The position numbers and the translations under genes were made by a program. Positions 20,356-31,520 of a stretch of 64,000 nucleotides of DNA are shown here, piece after piece; the stretch's first letter is position 1; every line of letters starts with the position of its first letter. This DNA is from Echinarachnius parma (lineage: Eukaryota; Echinodermata; Echinoidea; Clypeasteroida; Echinarachniidae): contig JBAMJV010008256.1 in assembly GCA_037951105.1 (NCBI GenBank), positions 181,064 through 245,063 on the forward strand, given 5' to 3'. The notes under the pieces are model-generated. The model was not told the origin of the DNA, ran no database searches, and was given only the letters and a program-made list of their open reading frames with translations.

Positions 20356-22755
20356 AATTTACACATTGTTTGGGGTTGCAGCCTAGGAAGATTTCTAGTA
20401 GAACCCAAGTATTCACTTTTGAAACATTGTATTACGATTGATGTTTGTGTTGATGGTCATTGAGGAGAAGTAATGATTTATCTGCATGGTACTTCATTAT
20501 TCCCTTAGAATAGGAGGCGGCGCAACCACTTAACATCAACCATACCATACTGTACTTATCCCAGGGATTAGTTTTTGTTTTCAAATGTGGTAAATTAGCA
20601 CATATCCAGTACAGATGAAACCATAAGTAAAGGTGAGTCTAGAATTTCCATTTATACTTTTCCGAATTTCCTTCATCTTGAAGTATTAGGAGTAGTTCAA
20701 TTTATGTTATTGTTGTTGTGTTTACCCGTGCAACGTTAGCGTCTGAATGTCCATGGTAAACAGATTACTGATGAGTACAGTTCACATAATGTACAGCTTT
20801 GTTTTTCAAAAAAAGATTTCTAAGATGTCACATGTGAGGTCAAATACCAGCACCAAAGACGAAAGGCAGACATACAATGAACGAAATATCGTTAATTATA
20901 AAGTTGTTAATGTAAATGCAACCATTATTTTTTTTTTATGATTCGTACTTCATTATTTATTAAATAAATAAATGTTACCCTACGTTATATTAATCTAGTA
21001 AATATAATAACATTACATAATTCAACTGTTTATCCCTCGTAAAATTGTTTGGGCTATTTCATTTGACGATTTAATTATAACAAAAGCTAAGAAGATTGTA
21101 TTTTCATCCAATTATATATAAAGCATTGGTTATTGATGTATTCAAACAATACGAACAAAGTGTAAATTACAAATCATTCTGTCTTGTTTGTATGTGTTGA
21201 TGTGCACATTGCGATTTCACTTAGAAGTGTCCTAATTGAAACTGACAAAACGAACGCTAAGTTATCACATGAAAATTATATATGTATTGTCCAAATATGG
21301 TCATTTGTAAAGTTGTTTCGTAACGTCCAATTTCATATTACATATTTTCAATACAAGGTTTTTAATTCAAATCCACTACAAATAAAAGCTATACTGATTC
21401 TATGTCCTAAATTTAAACAAATCTATCTTAAAACATACTTAATTGTTAATTTTGAATAATATGTTCAAGTATGCCTATCAATTATAGTGTGTGTTCTTTC
21501 TTATTTTGTATAAATAGTTCACGATGTACATAAGTCATAATATCACTCTTTAATACCCCTAAACATGTGCACATTTTGAGTCTTACGTGTACGTATCACT
21601 CTTCATATCATTTATATCATCAACATTTAATCGCATCTCATGCCATAGACATTTATATAATAGTGCTAGTAAATATATCAAATAATTATACATTTTCTTG
21701 CACAGAAAGTCAGTATACAACATATTGTTTATATTAGGTAACAATAAGTATCAACACAACAATCATACAGTCACGCGTTATCATCCAAATATTGGTGTAA
21801 CCCGACGGTTATAAAAGTCCTACCTTATTTATAATACATTACTTAAAACATAATTCATGTAATTAGTATTCAACTTACGTTTTTATATGCACGGTATTAA
21901 CAATCACTTGAGCTATCGTTTACATGTACCTGTTATCAACTAGAACAAGGTTATATGATTATTGTCGTCGTCCGACATTAAATATTTACAAAATAAGTGT
22001 AGAACAAGCAAATGAACAATATATTATAACAATATAGTAGAAGTCAAAAACTGGTATATTATTTTTACGTGATAAATGCTTATTCGGGTATGTGTGTAAT
22101 ATTATTTAAGACTATAGTAGTCTTTTCTCCCTATTTCATTCTTCAATTAGATCAATAGAGCGATATCTAAACAAAGGAGCTATTGTTAACGTAATATGTA
22201 TATTCAAGAATTTTCTGTAAGGACAAACAAGGAAGTACAAAAGTAAATGTTATAATCGAAAATAATTTGCATCATACAGCTAGTGGTATTATTCCTCATT
22301 CGTGTGCGGCTATTGTAGCCTAGCTAGTCAGAAAATAAAATGAGAGTTTCAACATCATTCTCATTATTACCTAGAACATGCAGATTACAACATCCCGTCC
22401 ATCTTTCTAAATACTTCTGTTATCCTCGATTCATTCACCGTTTCTAGAGCATGAGATGACGAATTAACAGATTACTCTAAATAAACTTGACCGAAATAAA
22501 CAAGTATGCTCTAAAAATCCGGTGGCGGCGGCTCTCCTTCTTGTCTGCAAGGTTAACATTCCTTGTTCAACAAAATGGTTAGTCGCCGGTAGAGACAGAG
22601 CAAAGTGTTAAATTCCATCCATGGCAGGTGTCGTAATACTTCTTCTGCCTAACACGCGTGAGTATAACACCTTCGATTTTTACCTCTGTCAACGTCCAAA
22701 CATAACTTTGAAACTTTGTTCGCTCTTGTATTGCTTTAGGAAGGAAAATGGTGAG
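20356..22755. other. Long AT-rich spacer of the segmental duplication
   Basis: Aligns with 44681-48027, apart from the insertions at 44855-45342 and 46265-46801 in the other copy. Short plus-strand ORFs (such as 21184-21459) are kept in both copies but have no motif, signal peptide or codon character that would support a gene. Nothing else is recognised. Confidence 0.55.
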
Positions 22756-22756
22756 A

Positions 22757-23090
22757 TTGGTGTGGCAAGATTGGTAGAGTGCGCGCTTTCCGATCTCGAG
22801 ATCCCGAGTTCGATCCCAGCCCACTCCGTTTGTTCTTCAGCAAGACAATAATTCCGCATTGCTGCTCTCTACCCAGGAGTATACATGGGTACTAGGTCGG
22901 GTGTTAATTAGCCTTCAGCGCCCGTTCAGGCAGCTGGGCTAGTATTCCCCCCCTGGGAGTTCAGACGGTGCGCAAGATAATTGTGCGGGTTCGACCTGTA
23001 CCTGATGACCAAGGGTAATAATAATGCGCTGAGAAACATTGTATTAAGCGCTATATTAATGTAATATATAATTATTATTAGTATTATCAT
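22757..23090 (+). mobile_element. tRNA-derived SINE, copy 1
   Basis: The head has a pol III A box (tggcaagattgg, ~22762) and a B box (agttcgatccc, ~22808). A body ending 'aagcgctatattaatg' and an ATT-rich 3' end follow. Head and end match the element at 25197-25562, and an internally deleted relative sits at the paralogous place, 48028-48125. Its middle portion differs from the 25197 copy. Confidence 0.75.
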
Positions 23091-23134
23091 GATAGTAATG
23101 TTCGTTAATGCGTCCGACTTATATGCGTTTGTGT

Positions 23135-25163
23135 TCAATACTCCCTACCCAATTTATGGTCCAGTTGCTCATCGTCAGACAAGTCGAAGAACTCGTTCAT
23201 GTAAAGATTGCCAGGATCACTTCGCGAGACTCTGTCCGATGACACTCTCCCGCTTGCTCCGTCACTTGCCTGCAATGCTCCGCTCTTCTGACCTAGATAA
23301 GCACGAGTCGCGGGAATGACCGACGAAGACAAGGTTGGTAGCCGGAGGTCAGAGTGGACGTCATAATCACGTTCTGGAGCGGAGATATCGCCCGGAAAGC
23401 AGCGTAGGGGAATATACTCATAACCTGCTGACATCGCGCCGATATTCACTCTAGACTCCGATGCAATAAGGCGCGAGTCAGTGGCGTGGTAATTCTTAAC
23501 ATCAGGAGCGCGGATGTCTGTAAGACCTTGTGAACTTCCGGTCTCGTCGTGTCCGTCTGCAATGAAAGATGTAGCTTGGTTCCCACCGATGTCGTAGGAT
23601 ATTGGTGCTGAACACCAGTCATGGGAGAAGTCGGAACGTCATAGCGTAAAAGTGCCTTTTACAATGTTTGCATCTCACCAATTTATCAGTATCATGGCTG
23701 TATGATAAATGTGGGAATAACATTCAGCAACTAACATTGTGATGATGTTGTGCCATGAAAGCACGTTTCTTAGACTAAGTCTTAACAGTTGACCAACTAT
23801 TAGCATATTCACAATGGTAAGTGTTTCTTTTCCTAGGGTTAGTCCAAGATCATCAAAGTCAGCATCGACAACATTTTTGGAAAAATAAGGAAACAGGTTA
23901 TGCGAAGTCTGATGAGCACTGGCCTCAAGATCAGTGACTTGATCGCGCTCGTAGTCGTTAACCGTGCAGTACGTGATCTCATTCTGTAAAACCCCACCGT
24001 CAGCACCAATTGTTGCAAAATTACTTGTGTCTGAAGTCACATCGCCTTTGTCTCGGCTAAACAAGCAGCGATTTTCACATAATGTTATTGTGCCCGAGTT
24101 TGCCCCGATCTCTTCACATATGGCATACACTTATCCACCGCCAGTTTTTCTTTGTTAGGGTAACCGGTGAAGATCCTTGGAGGCATATCCGGTGCCTGAT
24201 GATGGAGCAAACAAGAAACAAGTTTATCAGGTATATGCCAATTCATACCTCTGGAAGAGTTATCAGTACTAGGAAGGGTATTCATACCTGCGAGAGCTGT
24301 TTGTGAGGGCTGCAGTGTCATGGATACCATATCTTTCACTTCTGCTCTGTTTGACCCCGCCGATGTACCTGCTATATTTTGCCGGCTACGGTTTGGTATT
24401 TCTCCTCGAATGTGTCTTCGCAGTAGATGATAAATTGCCGTTCCGATGCTGCATATGAGTGCCGCACATACTGCCCAGATTCTGACCATGACAACCAGGT
24501 TAGTGACCATCATCTTACTGCTTTTGCGTTTCCCTTCACTGTCGGCCGATGGATAAATCGGGCATGATGTGTGTGAGCATTGGGACTTTCCGCCCGAAGA
24601 CACAAAATCAGAAGATCGCATTCCGTCTGTTTTCACTTCTGTAGATCCAGAATCCAAATAGCTGCTTGAAACTTTGACCACGGGTTCAGATGTGAAATCA
24701 AGATAATCGTGTTTACTAGTCGACGTTTCTGTAGTTAGTGGACTTTCCGTTGAAAGCTTAGTTAGGTTCAAAAGAAATATTTTTTTTAAGTATTCGTGGA
24801 AAAATAGTATTCGCCGTAATCAGTGTCGAGCAGATGAGTTATTTTGAGGGAAAAACCTTTCCGCTCACAAGCTTTAATATCAAAATGATCTTTATGGTTT
24901 TCCACAGGCTGACACCACAAGTAACAATCACCTGCTACGCAATACGTGGGATCACAACGTCCAATCTCTTCGTCAGATCGATACAATTTGATCTGTTCAT
25001 GTGCTTTAAAAATCCTATCAGCGATACACTGTACGCTAATAATTGTCCCATTTGTTCCTTGCTCATTTCGCCTATCACACTGAAAAGACAACGATAGACA
25101 TGGCCGGATTACAAGAAACAATGACATGGTCCCAAGTACAACATGGATCATGCATTCCATCAT
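23135..25163 (-). pseudogene. Receptor pseudogene (copy E)
   Basis: A double ATG at 25163 (MMECM) starts a good signal peptide and ectodomain (QCDRRNEQGTNGT...WCQPVENH...DTDYGEYYFS). The frame closes at 24786 beside an 8-T run. The stalk, membrane segment (TNLVVMVRIWAVCAALICSIGTAIYHLL), basic RRHIRGE and MPPR are open at 24085-24771. Another frameshift near 24100 leads to cytoplasmic sequence at 23790-24130 (EITYCTVNDYE, DADFDDLG...GKET). A further ~35 codons to 23675 overrun the family's usual exon end. The tail exon lies at 23135-23600 with its own 1-base loss. The tail lacks both ITIM tyrosines (FDDLG for FDDSDYDVL; LSDDEQL for SSDYELL). Duplicate of 48179-50192. Confidence 0.85.
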
Positions 25164-25196
25164 TCTTGTTTTTTGTGTGTCGTTTATCTTCATAAA

Positions 25197-25562
25197 TGTG
25201 GTGTGGCAACATTGGTAGAGCGCGCGCTTTCCAATCGTGAGATCCCGGGTTCGAACCCTGCCCACCGCGTTTGTCCTTCGGCAAGACAATTCACCCACTA
25301 TTGCTGCTCTCTACCCAGGTGTATAAATGGGGACCGGTAGGAGGTGAAAGCCTTTATGTGAACGATCTTCTTGAGCCCACTGAGCGCTTGGAAGGAATAC
25401 TCCCCATGGAGTGGAGATGGCGCACACAATGTGTGCTGGTTCGCATTGTATCCTATGAACGGGGTAATAATACAATTGTAAAGCGCTTAGAGATGATTAT
25501 CAATCGTGATAAGCGCTATATAAAAATTGGATATTATTTATTATTATTATTATTATTATTAT
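25197..25562 (+). mobile_element. tRNA-derived SINE, copy 2, in the leader of copy E
   Basis: The A box (tggcaacattgg, ~25204) and an excellent B box (ggttcgaaccc, 25248-25258) form a tRNA-like head. The body carries 'ctctacccaggtgtataaatgg' and 'gataagcgctatataaaaattgg', and the tail is a (tta)n repeat. It splits the 5' flank of copy E: receptor sequence resumes at 'atgaagtaaaataaaatcccgag' (25561), as in copies B and I. It is not a functional tRNA, because the acceptor ends do not pair. Confidence 0.85.
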
Positions 25563-25855
25563 GAAGTAAAATAAAATCCCGAGCGCGAGACAACATTATG
25601 TACAGGTTCGTTAAATCATAAAGCTACTAGTAGGTTCAAGGTTAAATTCACGGTCATTCTTGAAATTGGAAGGAGTGCTCCCTTGGAAAGGCGTGCAATC
25701 ATTAATCGGTGATTGGGGTGGTTTTATATGGAAGGAACTTTGGTGTCTGATGAAGCAACGGAGCATAACCGTTGCCAGGAACGGTAGTCATACAGGTTTT
25801 GAATAGGTGTTAGCGCAGACTATGATGTTATCGAGGACATGTTAATTGTATCTAA

Positions 25856-26078
25856 AGCCCGGCGCAGACAGAGCCGACTCGACCCGATCCAACTGGTTTT
25901 CAGTCAGGCCAAAGTCAGTTTTGCTCAATCGGAGCCGAGTCAACATGTTGAATCGGCCTCGAATGACCTCTGACTGGCATTTGATTGGCAAAACCGAAGT
26001 TCTGAAGCAGCGTAGACGTAGTTAATCGAGCAGAAAACCAGTCGGATCGGGTCAAGTCGGCTCTGTCTGCGCCGGGCC
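25856..26078. mobile_element. Harbinger-like 223-bp MITE
   Basis: The TIR AGCCCGGCGCAGACAGAGCC is matched inverted at the right end, and the element is flanked by TAA on both sides (25853-25855 and 26079-26081). The paralogous site in copies C and C' has no insertion, so TAA is the target duplication. A 3-bp TAA/TTA target fits PIF/Harbinger. That assignment is inference, as no transposase is present. The same TIR bounds the 3.2-kb element at 34035-37277. Confidence 0.75.
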
Positions 26079-26429
26079 TAATGTGTTTGATCGTGACAGA
26101 GGCATTTTTTTATATGATGTTTGTCGTGGTACAGTGTTACACCTCGGATATATTTTTGCACAAAAAAGAGTTATGCTCATTATTTTGGTGACCATAGAGA
26201 AGTGAAATAAACTGAACTGAACATAACAAATATATTGTTAGAAAACTTAGAATTGTTACTTTGAAAAGTACCTTGTTAAAAAAAATCGTTTCACTGTAAT
26301 TGCTGTATTATCTTCAATCTGGGTCGATGAATGTATCGTCTATGTATCTTGTGACAGTAGGCCTTTTCTTCCGGTGGCATAGAGGCAGAAATCTACATTC
26401 CGTCTCGTATCAGTTATGTTGCTCGTAAC

Positions 26430-27806
26430 ATAGTTACGAGCAACATGATGTCACACCTTGAGGAGGCCAAGATTCTTTCTGACGCTCAACATGGGTTTCG
26501 AAAGAAACGTTCATGTGAGACACAACTGATACTGGCAATTCAAGACCTAGCGAAGAGCCTTGACTCCAGAGCACAGAGTGATGTCATCCTCTTAGACCTG
26601 TCCTAAGCCTTTGACAAGGTTCCCCATGCAAGACTTTTGTATAAATTGGACTTCTATGGAATTACCAGCAAGACTCATAACTGGATCAGAAACTTCCTCA
26701 AGGACAGATCTCAACAAGTTGTCTTGGAAGGAGTAACTTCAGAAACATCAGAAGTCACATCCGGCGTACCCCAAGGAAGTGTGCTAGGGCCCCTCCACTT
26801 CCTCCTATTCGTTAACGATCTCCCGGAGTACGTATCACCAAACACCAAGGTGAGATTGTTTGCAGATGATTGCATGTTGTACCGAGACATAAAGACAGAA
26901 GCCGATGCCACCCAACTCCAAGAAGACCTAACCTCACTCGAGAGGTGGGAAAAGGATTGGCTAATGGATTTCAACCCAAAGAAATGCCAAGTACTTCATG
27001 TCTCCAAGAAGAAGAAGCCCATAGCCTTCCGCTACACAATCCATGACCACACACTTGACAGCCCAGACTCAGCCAAGTACCTTGGGGTGCATCTAGCAAA
27101 AGACCTCAGCTGGAACCAACACGCCAATGCTGTGGCAAAAAAGGCTAGCTCTGCAAGTGCCTTCCTGCAACGTAACATCGGACCTTGTCCACGCAACACG
27201 AAGGTGCTTTGCTACAAGGCTCTGATCCGCCCCATTGTAGAGTATGCCTGCACAGTCTGGGATCCCTCTACCCAAAAAAACATCAACAAACTGGAGATGA
27301 TACAACGCCGTTACGCTCGGTTCATATACAACGACTTCCGACGTACAAGCAGTGTCACAACAATGCTTCATCAACTTCAGTGGCCGACACTGCGGGAACG
27401 GAGGGCCCAGTTTAAGGTGGTGATGGTGTACAGGATAGTGCATTGTCTCATCGACATCCCACGCGAACACCTCCAACCTGCAATAACATCTCAAAGAGGA
27501 AACACACATAAATTCATTGTTCCATTTGCAAGAACTCTCCTGTACCAACGAGCATTCTTCCCCGACTCCATCCGACTGTGGAATGCTCTGCCAAAGGACA
27601 TGGTCAACTGCACATCTGTAGACCAGTTTCGGCAGAAGGTACAGGAAACCCAGCTTCGTTAGCGGGAGACGAGCATCTTTTTAAATGCACATAGAACTTA
27701 GTCATTTTATTATTGCACTGTACATACTGCACTGTGCCCGCCAAACCAGTACGCGATACACCAGTAGGTGGACTGTACTACACCAGAAGAAGAAGAAGAA
27801 GAAGAT
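26430..27806 (+). mobile_element. 5'-truncated jockey/CR1-like LINE
   Basis: Reverse-transcriptase sequence runs from HGFRKKRSCETQL (about 26490) to a 3' end with a (gaa)n tail at 27785-27805. It is inserted in receptor pseudogene F0. Host sequence stops at 'cagttatgt' and resumes at 'agttcaag', contiguous in the uninserted relative at 13610-13622. No endonuclease region is present, so the copy is truncated. At its 5' junction lies a perfect 12-base hairpin (26418-26429 and 26433-26444). Confidence 0.85.
26490..27662 (+). pseudogene. Reverse transcriptase fragment with an in-frame stop
   Basis: RT motifs in order are LDLS-stop-AFDKVPH (catalytic block A, TAA at 26604-26606 where Lys is usual), GVPQGSVLGP, FADD (catalytic Asp pair), and KYLGV. 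The C-terminal LINE region follows, with YKALIRPIVEYACTVWDP and RRYARF, ending PDSIRLWNALP and a stop after LR. The part after the stop codon is open for about 340 codons, so the nonsense change is recent or solitary. This element cannot make full-length enzyme. Confidence 0.85.
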
Positions 27807-27869
27807 GTAGTTCAAGAACCAAAGAAGCTCCTAGAAACCAGCATCACGGGTCGCCGGTGGCAACAATGT

Positions 27870-29024
27870 AATCTAGCCGAGGTCAACTCTTCTCCTCCAC
27901 TAACAGCACCAAGTGTCGCGTCATCGATCGCTTGTGAAGGCATTTTGGCACTGTCTTGGCGGATCTGGATACGGTAATTTCCACGTGTGGGTGTGTTAGA
28001 GTGTTTTTCGATATCATGTGTCATGCGGTCATCCACCAGCAATGTGTCTGTGTCAATGTTTCCAGTGCAGACTCATTGAGCCAACGCTGTTCCCTGATGA
28101 CGACACAAACATAACGCACATGAGTAAGGCCCATTCCAACCGTCACGTCCGGAAAGGTTACCGGTGCCAGGAAATGCCACAATTGCAAGGTATGTTAAAG
28201 GAGGTTACGATGTATTTTAAGCCATATCTACCGCTTCTGCATGGCTGGTTTGTGACAGTAAATGAGTATGTTGACCACTGGTTAGTCTTTTACCAATGAG
28301 TGTGTATTTGCAGTAGACGATACAGTCCCGTTCCAATGCTACATATGAGTGTCACACATAATGTCCATATTCTGATTATTACAACTACGTCGGTGACCGT
28401 CAATCCATTATTGTCTTGTCCTTCGTGACTGTTGGTCGATGAACGAGACAAGCATGATTCTTGCGACCATTGGGACTTTTCTCCAGATGTCACAGGAACT
28501 ACAGTAGATTGCATTTCGACTCTTGAAATTCTTGCAACTTTGACAATCGGTGATGAGGAATCAGAACAAAGAACGGATTTACTAGTTGGTACTGTTACAG
28601 TCAGTGGTTTAGTTAGGTTCAAAGCAAGAACGCTATCAGAGGAATTGACTGAAATTTAGTATTCACCGTAATCAGTGTCATGTACTGGATCTGAAATGCT
28701 GAATGAAACACACTTCAGTCCACACACTTCAACAAACAAATGATCGTAAAGTTCTTTCACAGTCTGACATTGCAGAAAACATGTACCGGTACCCATTACA
28801 CAATCCGTGTGATCACAATGCCCAATCGCTTCGTCATTAAATCTGTACAATATGATATTTTCGCGTACTTCCAACTGTCGTTCGGTGACGCAGCGAACAC
28901 TAATAATGGTCCGATTCGTGTCTTGCTTGTTGCGTCTATAACACTGAAATAACACTGAGAGACATGGCTGAACAACAAGAATCAGTGAGATAACTTTAAA
29001 AACAATACTGACAAGGCATTCCAT
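27870..29024 (-). pseudogene. Receptor pseudogene (copy F)
   Basis: ATG at 29024 starts MECLVSIVFKVISLILVVQPCLS and a good ectodomain (QCYRRNKQDTNRT, GHCDHTDCV, CFLQCQTVKEL). At 28656-28658 the second Tyr of DTDYGEYY is replaced by TAA. The frame then stays open through stalk and membrane segment (TDVVVIIRIWTLCVTLICSIGTGLYRLL) to 28290, where a frameshift ends it. Degenerate cytoplasmic sequence continues to ~27870. One nonsense change in an otherwise well-kept ectodomain suggests recent death. Confidence 0.85.
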
Positions 29025-29640
29025 CCTTCCTGCTTTGATTGTATGAATACTAATGTTTCTAAAGTGAATTGCAAATAAAACAATCATGTTAATGAGAAAC
29101 AAATTGTTAAGTTTTAGACGCTATTGGCGCTAACTCTTGCCGATGGAAACTGCAGTTAGAAATGCAAAACAGTATAACGTAAGGTGTGTCCTAGTCAGAT
29201 ATGTATACAGTTTCATGTGTCTCCTTAGTCCACGATGCTTCTTTTAATAATGAATTCATGTAAGTGTTGTGCCAATTTCTAACGTAATCATGAATTTTGT
29301 GACTATTTTTAGTGCTTATTGTTGTATTCTAGCTATGACTACTTTTGTATGAAAGTAAATTGAAACTGCAGCATAGGGTTAGTGTTGATATGTTTCCACT
29401 TGAACAGTGTATGAATAATCTTTGAGAGCTTTTTGTTTAATTTCTCATAATTTATTATTAAGTACCATCGTCATCCTGTTATATTAGTCACAGATTATAA
29501 AGGGAAATTGATGGGAGCAAGTAATGTTCTACGTTACGATGAAATATATATGTGTTGGGAAACAACCTATAATCGCCCGAGGAAGATTTGTAATGGTACT
29601 CAATAAGTGTTCACTTTTGCAAACACTGTATTACAGTTTA
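29025..29640. other. 5' flank of copy F
   Basis: Resembles the flanks at 2282-2470 ('caatcatgttaatg', 'gacgctattgg', 'actcttgc'), then spacer related to 20370-20460. No gene is seen. Confidence 0.5.
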
Positions 29641-29996
29641 TGTTGTTCTCCAAAACTGGGAAGCCAGAATCAATGTTTCCAACAAGTGATGCACTTCGCT
29701 TCAATCTGATGAGGGTACACTACCAAACAATGGTTTGGAGAAATGTTCACTGTGCCATACCTGAACTTCCTGCGCCAGCAGACATGGGATGGAGCCATGC
29801 TGATTCAGGACTACAGCCAGTTCTGATATCATTGAGCCCTATCCCAAAAGGTTGCCTGGAAATGATATCTTGTGCATACAAGAAACAGTGTAGGATGCAA
29901 CGTTGCAAATGCAACAAGGCCGGATTATGTTGCACAGCAATGTGTGCATGTCATCAACAGACTGATGGTCAAACTCCTTGTATGAATCAGGCCTAG
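29640..29996 (+). pseudogene. C-terminal fragment of a transposon-associated cysteine-rich protein
   Basis: The frame gives FPTSDALRFNLMRVHYQTM, then a Trp/Gly/Pro-rich part (PAPADMGWSHADSG) and a metal-binding-like Cys cluster (C-x3-KKQC-x3-RCKCNKAGLCCTAMCACH). This arrangement recurs in repetitive hypothetical proteins of many invertebrate genomes, which I recall as mobile-element associated; I cannot name the element class. Sequence before ~29640 is receptor-cluster flank, so only the last ~115 codons are present and there is no start codon. It is probably a relic of an inserted element that includes the satellite to its right. Confidence 0.45.
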
Positions 29997-30384
29997 TGGC
30001 ACAAACAACTACATTTCATGAACTAGAACAATTTGTGGGTGAAGTGATCAACACAGTAACATTTCCAATCATTAATTGAGGAGAATGATTATGAGTTGAC
30101 GTCTTTACCTATACGTAGATTGAACTGGGTGTTTGCAATGACTTCACAACATTCGCCTATTGACTTTTCAGAATTGATTGCCTATATTATTAAGGAAAAC
30201 CGGTTCACTATATACATGTACAAGGACTGTTAGTTATCATGGCGATCTAGGCATGTTCTGACCATCAAATCTTGGCAAAGTAAATTAACTTGTCATGCAG
30301 TATTGCCGTTTGATAATGATCTGCACATATACAGTATGTATGTAAACTAACAAAGTTATCACTATTTGTTTATATTATTTCTCT
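29997..30384. other. Spacer between Cys-rich relic and 180-bp repeats
   Basis: No ORF, RNA or TIR is recognised. It is probably part of the same inserted segment. Confidence 0.3.
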
Positions 30385-31215
30385 GTAATGGCGGCCACTA
30401 ATTTACATATTACCAAATAAGGTATAACCTAAAACCATCAAATATGTCTTAATCATATGCAGTGGCATTCAAAATCTGGGTATAGACATTGAAAGTGAAT
30501 AATTTGCTCAGATGGTTGTAGAGTTATTAAAGAGACATGTTTTTAAGAAGTCAAAATAGTGTAATTTTGGCGGCCATTTTGTATATGCAAATTAGATTTT
30601 CAAAACTCAGAATTTCGCTTGGGAACAGGGCTAATCGGATTCAGCACCCCAACATTATGTGAAATAGCTTGAAAGTGAATGATTTGCTCACCTGGTTGGA
30701 GAGTTATTAAAGAAACATGTTTTTAAGAAGTCAAAATAGTGTCATTTTGGTGGCCTTTTTGTATATGCAAATTAGATGGTCAAAAACACAGAATTTCGCT
30801 TGGGAACAGGGCTAATCGGATTCAGCACCCCAAAATTATGTGAAATAGCTTGAAGGGAATGACTTGCTCACCTGGTTGGAGAGTTATTAAAGAAACATGT
30901 TTTTAAGAAGTCAAAATAGTGTCATTTTGGCGGCCATTTTGTATATGCAAATTAGATGGTCAAAAACTCAAAATTTCGCTTGGAAACAGGGCTAATCGGA
31001 TTCAGCACCCCAACATTATGTGAAATAGCTTGAAAGGGAATGATTTGCTCACCTGGTTGGAGAGTTATAAAAGAAACATGTTTTTAAGAAGTCAAAATAG
31101 TGTCATTTTGGCGGCCATTTTGTATATGCAAATTAGTTGGTCAAAAACTCAGAATTTCGCTTGGGAACAGGGCTAATCGGATTCAGCACCCCAAAGTTAT
31201 GTGTAATAGCTTGGT
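30385..31215. repeat. 180-bp tandem repeat, four units plus a partial
   Basis: 'tcaaaatagtg' recurs at 30551, 30731, 30911 and 31092, a period of 180-181. Each unit has 'tttggcggccattttgtata', 'tgcaaattag', 'gggaacagggctaatcggat' and 'gttggagagttattaaag'. A diverged half-unit ('atggcggccactaatttacat') starts at about 30388. The four main units are very alike, so the array expanded recently. Confidence 0.9.
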
Positions 31216-31500
31216 TCCCAACTTTTACCCCAAAATGCTCCTAACATGCACATTTTCCAGAAATCCCACTAGACTAGTATACACGTTATCATTAAATATC
31301 CTTTTAAATTAACATTAATACAATTTGACAATACTTCTGTTATAACCCAGTTGTTAAAAACACTATATGCACAATGAAATGGGCTACCGTTTTCATTATC
31401 AGATTTTAAAAAAAAGTCTTGTTAATCACTAAAACGACGTCAGCATGGTGAACATAATTATCATCATTGTTCGAAATTCTACACAAATAGTGTCAATATA
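31216..31500. other. Spacer 3' of copy K
   Basis: AT-rich. No tail exon of the receptor family could be found here, unlike downstream of copies B, E, G and I. Confidence 0.4.
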
Positions 31501-31520
31501 ATTTGTAATCTACCGAGAGA

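Larger units (their letters stand above)
25630..27860 (-). pseudogene. Fragmentary receptor pseudogene (copy F0) split by two insertions
   Basis: Flank and relic sequence match copy C (13160-13720) and its duplicate (56130-57560). These include 'aaggcgtgcaatcat' near 25690, the juxtamembrane relic at 26082-26200, a stalk piece at 26330-26420, and after the LINE 'agttcaagaaccaaagaagc' at 27808-27860. A 223-bp TIR element (25856-26078) and a LINE (about 26430-27806) interrupt it. No ectodomain remains. Confidence 0.7.

Noticed and set aside
21184..21459. 91-codon plus-strand ORF conserved at 46006-46269
   Set aside because: Conservation is explained by the segmental duplication; composition is AT-driven, the C-termini differ because of a MITE insertion, and no motif is present.
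25197..25270. tRNA gene
   Set aside because: A and B boxes are good, but the acceptor ends do not pair and the sequence runs on into a body shared with other SINE copies and a (tta)n tail.
25163..25298. Extra N-terminal ~45 residues on the copy E receptor
   Set aside because: The open frame upstream of the family ATG is SINE sequence; other copies start at the ATG at 25163.
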